Assembly (NCBI RefSeq): GCF_900108295.1
Contig: NZ_FNWK01000001.1
Location: 1,922,001-1,986,000, forward strand
Source: Sphingopyxis sp. YR583
GTDB taxonomy: Bacteria; Pseudomonadota; Alphaproteobacteria; Sphingomonadales; Sphingomonadaceae
Direction of reading: 5' to 3'
DNA: 64,000 nucleotides
Shown here: one piece after another, positions 48,811-57,428 of the stretch
Layout: each line of letters begins with the position of its first letter
Position numbering within the stretch: the first letter of the stretch is position 1
Translations under genes and position numbers: made by a program
Notes under the pieces: generated by a model
What the model was told of the DNA's origin: nothing
Seen by the model: only the letters and a program-made list of their open reading frames with translations
Databases searched by the model: none

Positions 48811-49925
48811 GTCAGCGCCGACGACATCGCGAAATTCCAGATCGCGCCGACGACGACGCCGGCAACCCCGGCGACCCACCAGCGCTCGTCATGCCCCGCC
48901 ATCCAGGTGCCGATACCGATGTTGGCGACCGCGCCCAGCGCCGAAATCGCATAGAAGCTGGCAAGGCCGCCGACGAGACGCCAGCCCTTGAGCTTGCGAT
49001 CGGCATAGGTGAAGCTGTTGTTGAGGAAGAAGTTGAACGCGATTGCCGTCATCACGGCTGCGGTCTGCGCCGTGACAAAGGCGCTGCCGGTGCCGAGGAT
49101 CGTGCGCAGCACGGCAAGGTGAACGAACACGCCGAGCCCGCCGACCATCAGGAATTTGAGCAGGCGGACGGGCACGAAGCGCCCGATCGTCTTGTCGGCG
49201 ATCAGTTCGGCATATTCGGCGATCACGCGCGCGCCGATCTTGCTCTCGCCCGCCTCGCGCGTGCGGAACTGATAGGGGATTTCGGCAACCTTCAGCGGTG
49301 CCGGGCTCGATGCCAATATGTCGATCAATATTTTGAACCCGATCGCCGACAGGCGCGGCAGTGCGCGTTCGAAGGCGTCGCGGCGCACCGCGAAAAAGCC
49401 GCTCATCGGATCGGACACATCGGTGCCGAGCGCGATTTGTCCGGCGCGGGTCGCGAGCCGGCTCATCCGTGCGCGATCCTTGTCCCAATCGCCGATCCCG
49501 CCGCCCGCGACATAGCGCGTACCGACCGCGATATCCGCTCCGTCCGCCACGATCGCGTCGATCAGCTTCGGCAGCGCATCTTCGCTATGCTGCAGGTCGC
49601 CGTCCATCACCGCGATTACGGGCGCGGCGGTCGCCAATATACCCTCGACCACCGCCGACGACAGGCCGCGGCGGCCGACGCGCTGGACGATCCGCACATG
49701 GCGCGATCCGCGGCCGATCCGGCGCACCAGCTCGCTCGTCCCGTCGGGCGAATTGTCGTCGACGAACACGACTTCCCACCCGCGGCCCGCGAGGACGACC
49801 GACAGTTTTTCGATCAGCTTTTCGACATTGCCGGCTTCATTGAGCGTCGGCACGACGACCGCGACCTCTAGGGGAAGCGCATCGACGGGTAATATGGTGT
49901 CGGCAATCAGGGTGTCGTGGCGCAT
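48798..49925 (-). CDS. Family 2 glycosyltransferase (dolichyl-phosphate-mannose-synthase-like) fused to GtrA
   Basis: This 375-residue protein has a GT2 domain in the N-terminal two thirds: VVVPTLNEAGNVEKLIE, the sugar-nucleotide segment FVDDNSPDGT, the metal-binding MDGDLQHSE, and a DPMSGFFAVRR acceptor region. A C-terminal GtrA-like domain of four helices follows (about residues 245-375). Such enzymes move a sugar from a nucleotide to undecaprenyl phosphate, and GtrA is thought to flip the product. The start at 49925 has GAGG five bases upstream; in-frame starts at 49949 and 49979 are less well placed. It is coupled to a GT-C-like membrane protein. The sugar is unknown. Confidence 0.9.
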   Translation of the reverse strand: MRHDTLIADTILPVDALPLEVAVVVPTLNEAGNVEKLIEKLSVVLAGRGWEVVFVDDNSPDGTSELVRRIGRGSRHVRIVQRVGRRGLSSAVVEGILATAAPVIAVMDGDLQHSEDALPKLIDAIVADGADIAVGTRYVAGGGIGDWDKDRARMSRLATRAGQIALGTDVSDPMSGFFAVRRDAFERALPRLSAIGFKILIDILASSPAPLKVAEIPYQFRTREAGESKIGARVIAEYAELIADKTIGRFVPVRLLKFLMVGGLGVFVHLAVLRTILGTGSAFVTAQTAAVMTAIAFNFFLNNSFTYADRKLKGWRLVGGLASFYAISALGAVANIGIGTWMAGHDERWWVAGVAGVVVGAIWNFAMSSALTWRK

Positions 49926-50087
49926 GAAACCTCGGTTTTGTCCGGATTTCATGTCCGGGGTTGGTCGAGGTCGGGTCATAATGATTTAAGGTAAATGTCC
50001 GGTAACCACAGCGCGCTTCCGGTGGACGCCGCCCGGCAAACATGCAATTTCATGTCCCGGGGGTCGCCTTCGGGCATGGGGGGCTGG

Positions 50088-51104
50088 ATGAACAAGGCTT
50101 GTGGCAGGGCATTGTTGCTCGCGATGGCGCTTGCGCTCTCGGGGTGCGGCTATGCGAAAAAGGCGCCCGAGATGCTGCCGCCCGCACCGGGTGGGGTCGA
50201 GCCCTATGGCGCGGAGCGTGAAGCCGCCGATCGCGCCCGGCAAGAGGCGATGGCGCAGCAAGCCGCGCGCGAACAGCAATCGGCACGTTCCGAAGCCATG
50301 CGTGCCTATGAAGAAGCCAAGGCGGCCGTGGCGCAGGCGAAGAAGCAGGTCGAAGCCGCGCGCAAAGGGCATATCAATTTCCCCGACACCAGTGGCGGAT
50401 CGGCGGAGCCCGCGCATATGGCCGATTCCGCTGTAGGTGCCGCAAGCGATCAGGCCACCGTCGGCAAGGTTGCCTGCCCCCAGCTCGGCGGCCTCGCAAC
50501 ACCGGAAGAATGCGCCAATTATTCGGGCCTGCTCGCGACGATGCAGAGCGGGGTTGCCGCCTTCGACCCGCCGCGCCGGATGGATATGGGGCGCGACTAT
50601 CCGGTGAAGCTGGTGATCGGCGCGAAGGAGGTCGCGGCACAGGTTGTAGACAGCGCGACCGACGCGGGCGACGTCAAGACCGTCGATATCCGGCTCGGCT
50701 CGTGGATCTGCGCCGAACTGCTCGCGACGCAGTTCGAACTAAACGGTCCGGCGCGCCAGTGCAAGGAGCGCGGGCTGTCGCGGATGCTCTCGTTCGACTG
50801 GACCGTCTCGCCGAAACAGGATGGCAAGCTCAAGCTGGGGGTGAAGGTCGAAAGCCTCGCCGAACAGAATGGCAAGCCGCTCGACACGATCGACAGCCGC
50901 ATGATCGCGGTCGATGTCGAGGCCGACGCGATCGGGCGTTTCGACATGATGGTCTCGCGGCTGACCGACAGTATCGGCGGCGTGCGCGCGATGCTGCTCG
51001 CGCTGGTCAGTGCGCTCGGCGTGCTGTCGGTGGTCGTGTGGCGCATCCGCAACCTCGGCAAGAAGCCCGAGAAGGATGCGCTCAAGGATCTGGCGTCTAG
51101 CTGA
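50088..51104 (+). CDS. Lipoprotein with coiled coil and C-terminal transmembrane helix
   Basis: This 338-residue protein belongs to no family I recognise. It has a lipoprotein signal (MNKACGRALLLAMALALSGCG, lipobox LSGC), then an Ala/Glu/Gln-rich coiled coil (about residues 40-95), a globular middle with cysteine pairs (ACPQLGG..PEECAN; WICAEL...RQCKERG), and a hydrophobic helix near residues 301-322 followed by a basic tail (RNLGKKPEKDALKD). A lipid anchor at one end and a membrane helix at the other is unusual and would place both ends in or near a membrane. The start at 50088 follows a G-rich sequence. The gene converges on ubiB with an 8-base overlap. Confidence 0.7.
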   Translation: MNKACGRALLLAMALALSGCGYAKKAPEMLPPAPGGVEPYGAEREAADRARQEAMAQQAAREQQSARSEAMRAYEEAKAAVAQAKKQVEAARKGHINFPDTSGGSAEPAHMADSAVGAASDQATVGKVACPQLGGLATPEECANYSGLLATMQSGVAAFDPPRRMDMGRDYPVKLVIGAKEVAAQVVDSATDAGDVKTVDIRLGSWICAELLATQFELNGPARQCKERGLSRMLSFDWTVSPKQDGKLKLGVKVESLAEQNGKPLDTIDSRMIAVDVEADAIGRFDMMVSRLTDSIGGVRAMLLALVSALGVLSVVVWRIRNLGKKPEKDALKDLASS

Positions 51105-52656
51105 TCCCGGCGGCCCACAGCGCGGCGGCGCCTGCCGCGGCGCCGGCGATCGCCGTCAACGCATAGCGCCACCAGCGCTTTTTCTCGCCCGTGTCCCACA
51201 TCAGCGCGATGTCGGGCAGCGGCGGGGCGGGCGGAGCGGCACCCTTCCTCGGCAATTGTGCGTCGAGGCGGCGGATGATATCGGGGATCAGCGCCAGCGT
51301 CTTGCCCTGTTCGCGGATGCCGTCGGCGAGCGCGGCCTCGGGGCCGAGTTCGTCGCGGATCCATTCGCTGACGAAGGGGCCCGAGACGTCCCACATATTG
51401 ATCTTGGGGTTGAGCATCGTCGCGACGCCCTCGACCATTACCATCGTCTTCTGGAGCAAGAGGAGGTGCGGCTGCGTCTGCATGTCGAAGTCGCGCGTGA
51501 TCGCGAACAGCCCGTCGAGCATCTGCCCGACGCTGAGATCGCTCACCGGCTTGCCGCGCATCGGCTCGCCGACCGCGCGCAGCGCCGTCGCGAACTCCTC
51601 GACGCTGTGATAGGCGGGCACATATTGCGCCTCGAAATGGATTTCGGCGACGCGGCGGTAATTGCCGGTCGTCAGCCCATAGAGGATTTCGGCGAGCCAG
51701 TAGCGCGCCTGCCGGTTGATCCGGCCCATGATGCCAAAGTCCACGGCGGCGATCGTGCCGTCGGCCTTCACGAACAAATTGCCCTGGTGCATGTCGGCGT
51801 GGAAGAAACCCTCGGCAATCGCCTGCCGCAGGAAGGCGTTGACGAGGTTCGCCGACAATGTCTCCATGTCGTGTCCGGCGGCGATCAGCTGGTCGCGGCG
51901 CGAGATCTTGATGCCGTCGATCCAGTCGAGCGTCATCACGCGCGATGCCGTGCGGTCCCAGTCGATTGCGGGGACTTCATAAGTGGGCACGCCAACCATC
52001 GCGTCGCGCAGTTCGGATGCAGAGGCCGCCTCGCGGCGGAGGTCGAGTTCGCGCAGCGTCCAGCGGCGGAAATTGGCGATGACCTCGCGCGGGCGCAGCC
52101 GCGTCGCTTCGCCGCCGAGTGCCTCAAGGTGCGCGGCTGCCCATTCATAGGTGTCGATGTCGCGTGCGAATTGCTTGTCGATGCCGGGGCGGCGGACCTT
52201 CACCGCGACCTTGCGGCCGTCGGTCGTGACCGCGCGGTGGACCTGTGCGATCGAAGCCGAACCGACGGGTTCGGGATCGAATTCGCTGTAGAGGCTTTCG
52301 AGCGGGACTTCGAAGGTCGCCTCGATTTCCTGTTTGATACGCTCGAACGCGACGGGCGCGAGCGCATCCTGCAGCGTCAGCAGATTATGCGCCGCTTCCT
52401 CGCCGACGAGGTCGGGGCGCGTCGCGAGTGTCTGGCCGAGCTTGACCGCGGCGGGGCCGATCGCCTGGAACGCCGCGGCATAGTCGGGCACCTTCGGCTG
52501 GATCGTGCCGAGCCGCGCGAGCCGGCACAGCCGCTTGACGCCGGGCGGGGTCTGCGGCGCACTCTCGATCCCGCGCAGCGCCCCGTGGCGCGCAAGGATG
52601 CGCCCCCACTTCAGCAGGCGGGCGATATGGGTGACGGGTCGGGTCAAGCTTTCCAC
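51097..52656 (-). CDS. ubiB: Ubiquinone biosynthesis protein UbiB (ABC1/ADCK family)
   Basis: This 519-residue atypical kinase-like ATPase is needed for ubiquinone synthesis; it probably helps extract lipid precursors from the membrane rather than hydroxylating them. The KxGQ motif (VKLGQTLATRPDLV), the Ala-rich loop in ASIAQVHRA, and ADMHQGNLFV with FGIMGR (metal site) are intact. A C-terminal hydrophobic helix (WWRYALTAIAGAAAGAAALW) anchors it to the inner membrane. The start appears to be GTG at 52656, inside the last 13 bases of ubiE. The order ubiE-ubiB on one strand facing mutM is conserved in alphaproteobacteria. Confidence 0.95.
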   Translation of the reverse strand: MESLTRPVTHIARLLKWGRILARHGALRGIESAPQTPPGVKRLCRLARLGTIQPKVPDYAAAFQAIGPAAVKLGQTLATRPDLVGEEAAHNLLTLQDALAPVAFERIKQEIEATFEVPLESLYSEFDPEPVGSASIAQVHRAVTTDGRKVAVKVRRPGIDKQFARDIDTYEWAAAHLEALGGEATRLRPREVIANFRRWTLRELDLRREAASASELRDAMVGVPTYEVPAIDWDRTASRVMTLDWIDGIKISRRDQLIAAGHDMETLSANLVNAFLRQAIAEGFFHADMHQGNLFVKADGTIAAVDFGIMGRINRQARYWLAEILYGLTTGNYRRVAEIHFEAQYVPAYHSVEEFATALRAVGEPMRGKPVSDLSVGQMLDGLFAITRDFDMQTQPHLLLLQKTMVMVEGVATMLNPKINMWDVSGPFVSEWIRDELGPEAALADGIREQGKTLALIPDIIRRLDAQLPRKGAAPPAPPLPDIALMWDTGEKKRWWRYALTAIAGAAAGAAALWAAGIS

Positions 52657-53381
52657 CCGCTGTGGATCGCGACGAGACCGCCGAGGATCGGTTCGACCTT
52701 GACCGCGGTAAAGCCCGCCTCACGGATCATCCGCGCAAATTCGGGCATCGGCGGGAAGCGGCGAATCGATTCGATCAGGTAACGATAGCTGTCCTCGTCG
52801 TCGGCGATCAGCTTGCCGAGCTTGGGGACGAGGTGGTGCGAATAGGCATCATAGGCCTGCGCGAAACCCGGCCATTCGTTGGTCGAGAATTCGAGGCAGA
52901 AGAAGCGCCCGCCATAGCGCAACACGCGGTGTGCTTCCTTGAGCGCCGCCGGGATGTCGGTGACGTTGCGGATGCCGAAGGCGATCGTATAGGCGTCGAA
53001 AAACTGGTCGGGGAAGCTGAGTTTCTCGGCATTTTGTTCGGACCAGACGAGGCTGTCGATGCCGCGTTCGGCGGCGCGTTCGACGCCGACGCCGAGCATG
53101 TCGGGGTTGATGTCGGCGACGGTGATGCTGGCGCCGAACCGCTCCATGCGAAAGGCGATGTCACCGGTGCCGCCCGCCATGTCGAGGATCGTTTCGCCTT
53201 CGCGCGGCTTCACGCGGCGCACGAAGCGATCTTTCCACAGCCGGTGCATGCCGCCCGACATCGCATCGTTCATAATGTCGTATTTGCGCGCGACGCGGCT
53301 GAACACCTCGCCGACCATCGCGGTCTTCTCGCCCGCGGGAACCTGTTCATAGCCGAAGCTGACGGTGTCGGGAGTGGCCAT
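52644..53381 (-). CDS. ubiE: Ubiquinone/menaquinone C-methyltransferase
   Basis: This 245-residue SAM-dependent enzyme methylates the demethoxy-quinol ring in ubiquinone synthesis. The UbiE signatures are present: YDIMNDAMSGGMHRLWKD at about residues 34-51, motif I ILDMAGGTGDIAF, and AFGIRNVTDIPAALKEA. The start at 53381 fits the family's usual length; the open frame further upstream (to 53648) runs into the divergent mutM gene and carries no family residues. It is coupled to ubiB by a 13-base overlap and diverges from mutM, with about 94 bases between starts. Confidence 0.96.
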   Translation of the reverse strand: MATPDTVSFGYEQVPAGEKTAMVGEVFSRVARKYDIMNDAMSGGMHRLWKDRFVRRVKPREGETILDMAGGTGDIAFRMERFGASITVADINPDMLGVGVERAAERGIDSLVWSEQNAEKLSFPDQFFDAYTIAFGIRNVTDIPAALKEAHRVLRYGGRFFCLEFSTNEWPGFAQAYDAYSHHLVPKLGKLIADDEDSYRYLIESIRRFPPMPEFARMIREAGFTAVKVEPILGGLVAIHSGWKA

Positions 53382-53475
53382 GGAGTGCGCGCCTTTTGCG
53401 GGGGAGAGGTAAAGTCGAACGGCCTTTAGCGGGGCCTTGCCGCCCGCGCAAATGGCGCGTAGCCCGACAGACGAT

Positions 53476-54288
53476 ATGCCCGAATTGCCCGAAGTCGAAA
53501 CCACCGTCCGCGGCCTTACCCCTTTCCTCGAAGGGCAGCGCCTGACTGCGGTCACCACTTTCCGTCCCGACCTGCGCCGGCCGTTTCCCGCCGATCTGGC
53601 GCAGCGGCTGACCGGCGCGACGGTCACGCGGCTTTCGCGCCGTGCCAAATATGGCGTGATCTCGACCGACCGCGACGATCATATGATCTTTCACCTCGGC
53701 ATGTCGGGGCGCTGGCGGACCGAAGGCGGCGAGGCGGGCAAGCACGATCATCTGCTGCTCGAAACCGGGGCGGGGCACCGACTTTTCCTTCACGATCCGC
53801 GGCGCTTCGGGTCGGTCGATCTGGTGAGCGGCGATCCGCTGACGCTGTTCCCCGCGTTCGTGACGCTCGGCCCGGAGCCCCTGTCCGAGGCGTTCGACGC
53901 AGCCTATCTGGCCAAGGCGCTCGCCGGACGGCGCGCCCCGATCAAGGCGATGCTGCTCGACCAGACGGTCGTCGCGGGGCTCGGCAATATCTACGTCTGC
54001 GAGGCGCTCAACATGGCGCGCATTTCGCCGACGAAGCCCGCCGCCGACGTGTCCAGGGCGAAGCTCGCGGTGCTGGTGCCCGCGATCAAGGAGGTGCTGA
54101 TTGCGGCAATCGCTGCGGGTGGTTCGACCTTGCGCGACTTTCTCAGCCCCGAGGGCGACCTTGGTTATTTTGCCAAGGACTGGCGCGTCTATGGCCGCGA
54201 GGGCGAGGCGTGCGAATGCGGCGGGACGATCGCGCGCATCGTGCAATCGGGTCGCTCGACCTTTTATTGCCCGAAATGCCAGCGGTAA
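53476..54288 (+). CDS. mutM: Formamidopyrimidine-DNA glycosylase
   Basis: This 270-residue bifunctional glycosylase/AP lyase removes 8-oxoguanine and formamidopyrimidines from DNA. The protein must begin Met-Pro-Glu-Leu-Pro-Glu, because the proline amine after Met removal is the nucleophile; this fixes the start at 53476 rather than at the in-frame ATG 39 bases upstream. A conserved lysine is in RLSRRAKYG, the helix-two-turn-helix includes VAGLGNIYVCEALN, and the C-terminal zinc finger is CECGG...FYCPKCQR. All four zinc cysteines are present. Confidence 0.97.
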   Translation: MPELPEVETTVRGLTPFLEGQRLTAVTTFRPDLRRPFPADLAQRLTGATVTRLSRRAKYGVISTDRDDHMIFHLGMSGRWRTEGGEAGKHDHLLLETGAGHRLFLHDPRRFGSVDLVSGDPLTLFPAFVTLGPEPLSEAFDAAYLAKALAGRRAPIKAMLLDQTVVAGLGNIYVCEALNMARISPTKPAADVSRAKLAVLVPAIKEVLIAAIAAGGSTLRDFLSPEGDLGYFAKDWRVYGREGEACECGGTIARIVQSGRSTFYCPKCQR

Positions 54289-54312
54289 TGCGGGTGATTG
54301 CCCGCAAAGCCA

Positions 54313-54341
54313 TTGACCAAATCGCCCTTCGCCGCTATGCG
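54313..54341 (+). promoter_or_regulatory. Candidate rpsT promoter
   Basis: TTGACC (54313-54318) and TATGCG (54336-54341) are separated by exactly 17 bases, 137 bases upstream of rpsT and just after mutM. The -35 hexamer is near consensus and the -10 is weaker. Two GANTC sites (54394, 54413) lie between this promoter and the gene. Confidence 0.45.
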
Positions 54342-54477
54342 CGCACCCTTCGAGCAGGGTCCGGTCGTCCGGAACCGGCCGCATCCGGACATTGATTCGC
54401 TGCAATTCGCGCGATTCGGCTGCTCCGCTGAGGCTGTGCTCCGACCATGTAGACCGTTTGAAAGATTAGAGGAATTT

Positions 54478-54741
54478 ATGGCCAATACGCCGCAGGCAAA
54501 GAAGCGCATCCGCCGCAACACCGCGCGCACCATCGTGAACAAGAATCGCGTTTCGCGCATTCGCACGCTGGTGAAGAAGGTCGAGAATGCCGTCGCCGCT
54601 GGTGACAAGGACGCTGCTGCTACCGCGCTGAAGGCAGCGCAGCCTGAAATGGCGCGCGGCGTTGCCAAGGGCGTGCTCCACAAGAACACTGTGGCCCGCA
54701 AGTTCTCGCGCCTGACCAAGAGCGTCAACGCGATCGCCTGA
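54478..54741 (+). CDS. rpsT: 30S ribosomal protein S20
   Basis: This 87-residue basic protein binds 16S rRNA in the body of the small subunit. The start [20 protein letters not shown] and the helical hairpin with repeated Lys/Arg and Ala are typical, and the length is standard. ATG at 54478 follows AGAGGAATTT. It is a single-gene unit with its own upstream promoter candidate and a strong terminator at 54765-54804. It lies between mutM and dnaA, a placement common in alphaproteobacteria. Confidence 0.97.
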   Translation: MANTPQAKKRIRRNTARTIVNKNRVSRIRTLVKKVENAVAAGDKDAAATALKAAQPEMARGVAKGVLHKNTVARKFSRLTKSVNAIA

Positions 54742-54764
54742 TCCGGCTTGTCCCGAAAGGGAAC

Positions 54765-54804
54765 AAAAAGGACCCGCTGGCTTCATGCCCGCGGGTCCTT
54801 TTTT
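54765..54804 (+). terminator. Rho-independent terminator of rpsT
   Basis: A 13-bp perfect stem (54765-54777 with 54791-54803) ending in GGACCCGC/GCGGGTCC, a 13-base loop and a run of six T residues lie 24 bases after the rpsT stop. The A run on the left side could also make it act on the minus strand. Confidence 0.92.
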
Positions 54805-55196
54805 GCGTCCGATATTGTGACAGCGCGATGGCAATAGTGTTGCAGCGCGGTAAGTGACGGAATTACTGCGATTCGTTGTTTAGTCATCCGAATGCAACAA
54901 TTAAGCTATTGAAAATACGTGATAAAATGACGTTTCGGCGCGATTCCGGCGCCCCGGATGAGTCAAGATTTTTATTTCAGTATTTTTACATGCCGTGCCC
55001 TTGATCGACTCGGCGCGGCCTGACTAGACAGGGTGCGTCGTCGGCCTTCGCCGGTGGCCGCCACATCGACATGATTCGCGACTTCCCGGGCTGCATTGCC
55101 CCGGACAGTATGCCTGCGCCCGGCGCGGGCGACGAATCGGCGCGTGGGGGCCGCCCGATCGTTTGGTGACGAGGGGACCTGAGGGGGCGGCACAGC
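54805..55196. other. AT-rich dnaA upstream region with clustered GANTC sites
   Basis: About 390 bases without a gene precede dnaA. The part 54855-54995 is markedly AT-rich for this genome. Six GANTC sequences, the target of the cell-cycle methylase CcrM, lie at 54870, 54942, 54960, 55007, 55073 and 55134, far above chance density. No consensus DnaA box was found here. The dnaA promoter is presumably in this stretch, but no -35/-10 pair with correct spacing stood out. Confidence 0.6.
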
Positions 55197-56612
55197 GTGA
55201 CAGAGAGCGGCAATTGGCATGGGCATAACGCAAAGGGTGGAGCAGTGAGCGGCGATGCCGCAACGCTCTGGCCGCGCGTGGCCGAAGGGCTGCGCCGCGA
55301 CCTCGGCGTGCGCACCTTCGACCATTGGCTGAAGCCGGTGCGCTTTGCCGATTATTGTTCGCTCTCGGGCGTGGTGACGCTCGAAACCGTCAGCCGTTTC
55401 TCCGCGAATTGGATCAACGAACGCTTCGGCGACCGGCTCGAACTCGCATGGCGCCAGCAACTGCCCGCAGTGCGCAGCGTCATGGTGCGCGGCGGTGCCG
55501 CCGCGGAAGACCGCGCCGCAAGCCTTGCCGCCTCGCCGCTACCGAGCTTCGATACGCCCGCGCCGGCGGTGCCTGCCGCCAACCCCGCGCTGCTCGGTTT
55601 CGATCCGCGCCTGTCGTTCGATCGTTTTGTCGTCGCGCGTAGTAACATCCTTGCCGCCAACGCCGCGCGCCGCATGGCGATGGTCGAGGCGCCGCAGTTC
55701 AACCCGCTCTACCTTTGCTCGGGCACCGGACAGGGCAAGACGCACCTGCTCCAGGCGATCGCGCAGGATTATGCCGCGACGCACCCGACCGCGAACATCA
55801 TCCTGATGTCGGCCGAAAAGTTCATGCTCGAATTCGTCGGCGCGATGCGCGGCGGCGACATGATGGCGTTCAAGGCGCGGCTGCGCGCCGCCGACCTGTT
55901 GCTGCTCGACGATCTCCAGTTTGTGATCGGCAAGAATTCGACGCAGGAAGAACTGCTCCACACGATCGACGACCTGATGACTGCGGGCAAGCGCCTCGTC
56001 GTCACCGCCGACCGCCCGCCCGCGATGCTCGACGGGGTCGAGGCACGGTTGCTGTCGCGCCTGTCGGGCGGGCTCGTCGCCGATATCGAGGCGCCCGAGG
56101 ATGACCTGCGCGAACGCATCATCCGCCAGCGGCTCGCCGCAATGCCGATGGTCGATGTACCCGACAATGTCGTCGCCTATCTGGTCAAGCATTTCACGCG
56201 CAACATTCGCGAACTCGAAGGCGCGCTCAACAAGCTGCTCGCCTATGCAGCACTAACGGGCACAACGGTCGACCTGACGCTTGCCGAAGACCGGCTCGCC
56301 GAAAATGTCCGTACCGCGCGTCCGCGCATCACGATCGACGAGATCCAGCGCGCGGTCTGCGCCCACTACCGCCTCGACAAGTCCGAAATGGCGTCGAAGC
56401 GCCGCGTTCGTGCCGTCGCGCGCCCGCGTCAGGTCGCGATGTACCTGGCAAAGGAACTGACGCCGCGGTCCTACCCCGAGATCGGGCGCCGCTTCGGCGG
56501 ACGCGATCATTCGACGGTGATCCACGCGGTGCGCACGGTCGAGGCGCTGCGCATCGCCGACAGTGAGCTCGACGCCGAAATCGCCGCGATCCGGCGCGCG
56601 CTCAACAGCTGA
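55197..56612 (+). CDS. dnaA: Chromosomal replication initiator protein DnaA
   Basis: This 471-residue initiator binds DnaA boxes at the origin and opens the DNA. An N-terminal interaction domain and a short linker precede the AAA+ domain, with Walker A CSGTGQGKTHLL near residues 174-185, Walker B LLLLDDLQFV, and sensor segments. The C-terminal DNA-binding domain carries GGRDHSTVIHAVRTV. The usual first glycine of Walker A is a serine (S175) here. The start is taken as GTG at 55197 after GAGGGGGC; another GTG 17 codons later, with GGAG close by, is possible. The gene lies between rpsT and ung, with AT-rich and GANTC-rich sequence before it and DnaA-box-like sites after it. Confidence 0.96.
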   Translation: MTESGNWHGHNAKGGAVSGDAATLWPRVAEGLRRDLGVRTFDHWLKPVRFADYCSLSGVVTLETVSRFSANWINERFGDRLELAWRQQLPAVRSVMVRGGAAAEDRAASLAASPLPSFDTPAPAVPAANPALLGFDPRLSFDRFVVARSNILAANAARRMAMVEAPQFNPLYLCSGTGQGKTHLLQAIAQDYAATHPTANIILMSAEKFMLEFVGAMRGGDMMAFKARLRAADLLLLDDLQFVIGKNSTQEELLHTIDDLMTAGKRLVVTADRPPAMLDGVEARLLSRLSGGLVADIEAPEDDLRERIIRQRLAAMPMVDVPDNVVAYLVKHFTRNIRELEGALNKLLAYAALTGTTVDLTLAEDRLAENVRTARPRITIDEIQRAVCAHYRLDKSEMASKRRVRAVARPRQVAMYLAKELTPRSYPEIGRRFGGRDHSTVIHAVRTVEALRIADSELDAEIAAIRRALNS

Positions 56613-56653
56613 TCCACAGCATTATACGGGGGTTATCCCCCAAGATATCCACA
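56610..56653 (+). promoter_or_regulatory. Cluster of DnaA-box-like sequences after dnaA
   Basis: Three nonamers in one orientation resemble the DnaA box TTATCCACA: TGATCCACA (56610-56618, one mismatch), TTATCCCCC (56633-56641, two mismatches) and ATATCCACA (56645-56653, one mismatch). The middle one is part of a hairpin GGGGG-TTAT-CCCCC (56628-56641). The group could be an origin element, a DnaA titration site or a regulatory site for ung. Confidence 0.45.
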
Positions 56654-56714
56654 TGTCGCGCTTCGCAAGGTAACGACACTGGACAAGCCCGCGCTGCTCT
56701 GGTGAAGCGCGGTC

Positions 56715-57428
56715 ATGGCCGAGGTCAAACTGCATCCCGACTGGCTCGCGCGCATCGGCGGCGAGTTCAAACAGCCCTATATGGCGGCGCTGAAGCAATT
56801 TCTTGCGGACGAGCGCGCAAGGGGGAAGGCGATCTTTCCGCGCCCGCGCGACTGGTTCGCCGCGCTCGATGCAACGCCGCCGCAGGATGTGCGCGTCGTC
56901 ATCCTCGGGCAGGATCCCTATCACGGGCCGGGGCAGGCGCACGGGCTCTGTTTCTCGGTGCAGCCCGGCGTGCGCACGCCGCCGAGCCTCGTCAACATCT
57001 ACAAGGAAATGCAGAGCGACCTTGGCATCCCCCGTGCTTCGCATGGCTATCTTAAATCCTGGGCCGAGCAGGGGGTGCTGCTGCTCAACAATTGCCTGAC
57101 GGTCGAGAGCGGCATGGCGGCCTCGCATCAGGGCAAGGGTTGGGAGAAGTTCACCGATGCGGTGGTTGCGACAGTTGCCGCCGACCCGGCGCCCAAGGTC
57201 TTCATCCTGTGGGGCAGCCATGCGCAGAAGAAAGCCGCGAATGTCGCGGGGCTGGGCGCGGGGAGTCCGCACCTGATCCTGCGTGCGCCGCACCCGTCGC
57301 CTTTGTCGGCGCATAACGGCTTTTTCGGGTCGCGGCCGTTCAGTCAGGCGAATGCGTTTCTGGAAGCGCAGGGACGCGGGCCGATCGACTGGCGTCTGCC
57401 CGATGCGGTGGACGTCGCCGCCGCATGA
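56715..57428 (+). CDS. ung: Uracil-DNA glycosylase
   Basis: This 237-residue family 1 enzyme excises uracil from DNA. The catalytic water-activating motif is [19 protein letters not shown], the uracil-binding [10 protein letters not shown] contains the conserved Asn, and the DNA-intercalating loop is [15 protein letters not shown]. The length is normal. The ribosome site before 56715 is weak. It overlaps the TauE-like gene by 4 bases (ATGA), beginning a run of four close genes. Confidence 0.97.
   Translation: MAEVKLHPDWLARIGGEFKQPYMAALKQFLADERARGKAIFPRPRDWFAALDATPPQDVRVVILGQDPYHGPGQAHGLCFSVQPGVRTPPSLVNIYKEMQSDLGIPRASHGYLKSWAEQGVLLLNNCLTVESGMAASHQGKGWEKFTDAVVATVAADPAPKVFILWGSHAQKKAANVAGLGAGSPHLILRAPHPSPLSAHNGFFGSRPFSQANAFLEAQGRGPIDWRLPDAVDVAAA

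Noticed and set aside
48811..48879. N-terminal extension of the GT-C-like membrane protein
   Set aside because: Arginine-rich residues coded inside the upstream gene in another frame; ATG 48810 gives a normal membrane-protein start.
54909..54928. TTGAAA and TAAAAT as a dnaA promoter
   Set aside because: The two hexamers are only 8 bases apart, too close for sigma-70 recognition.
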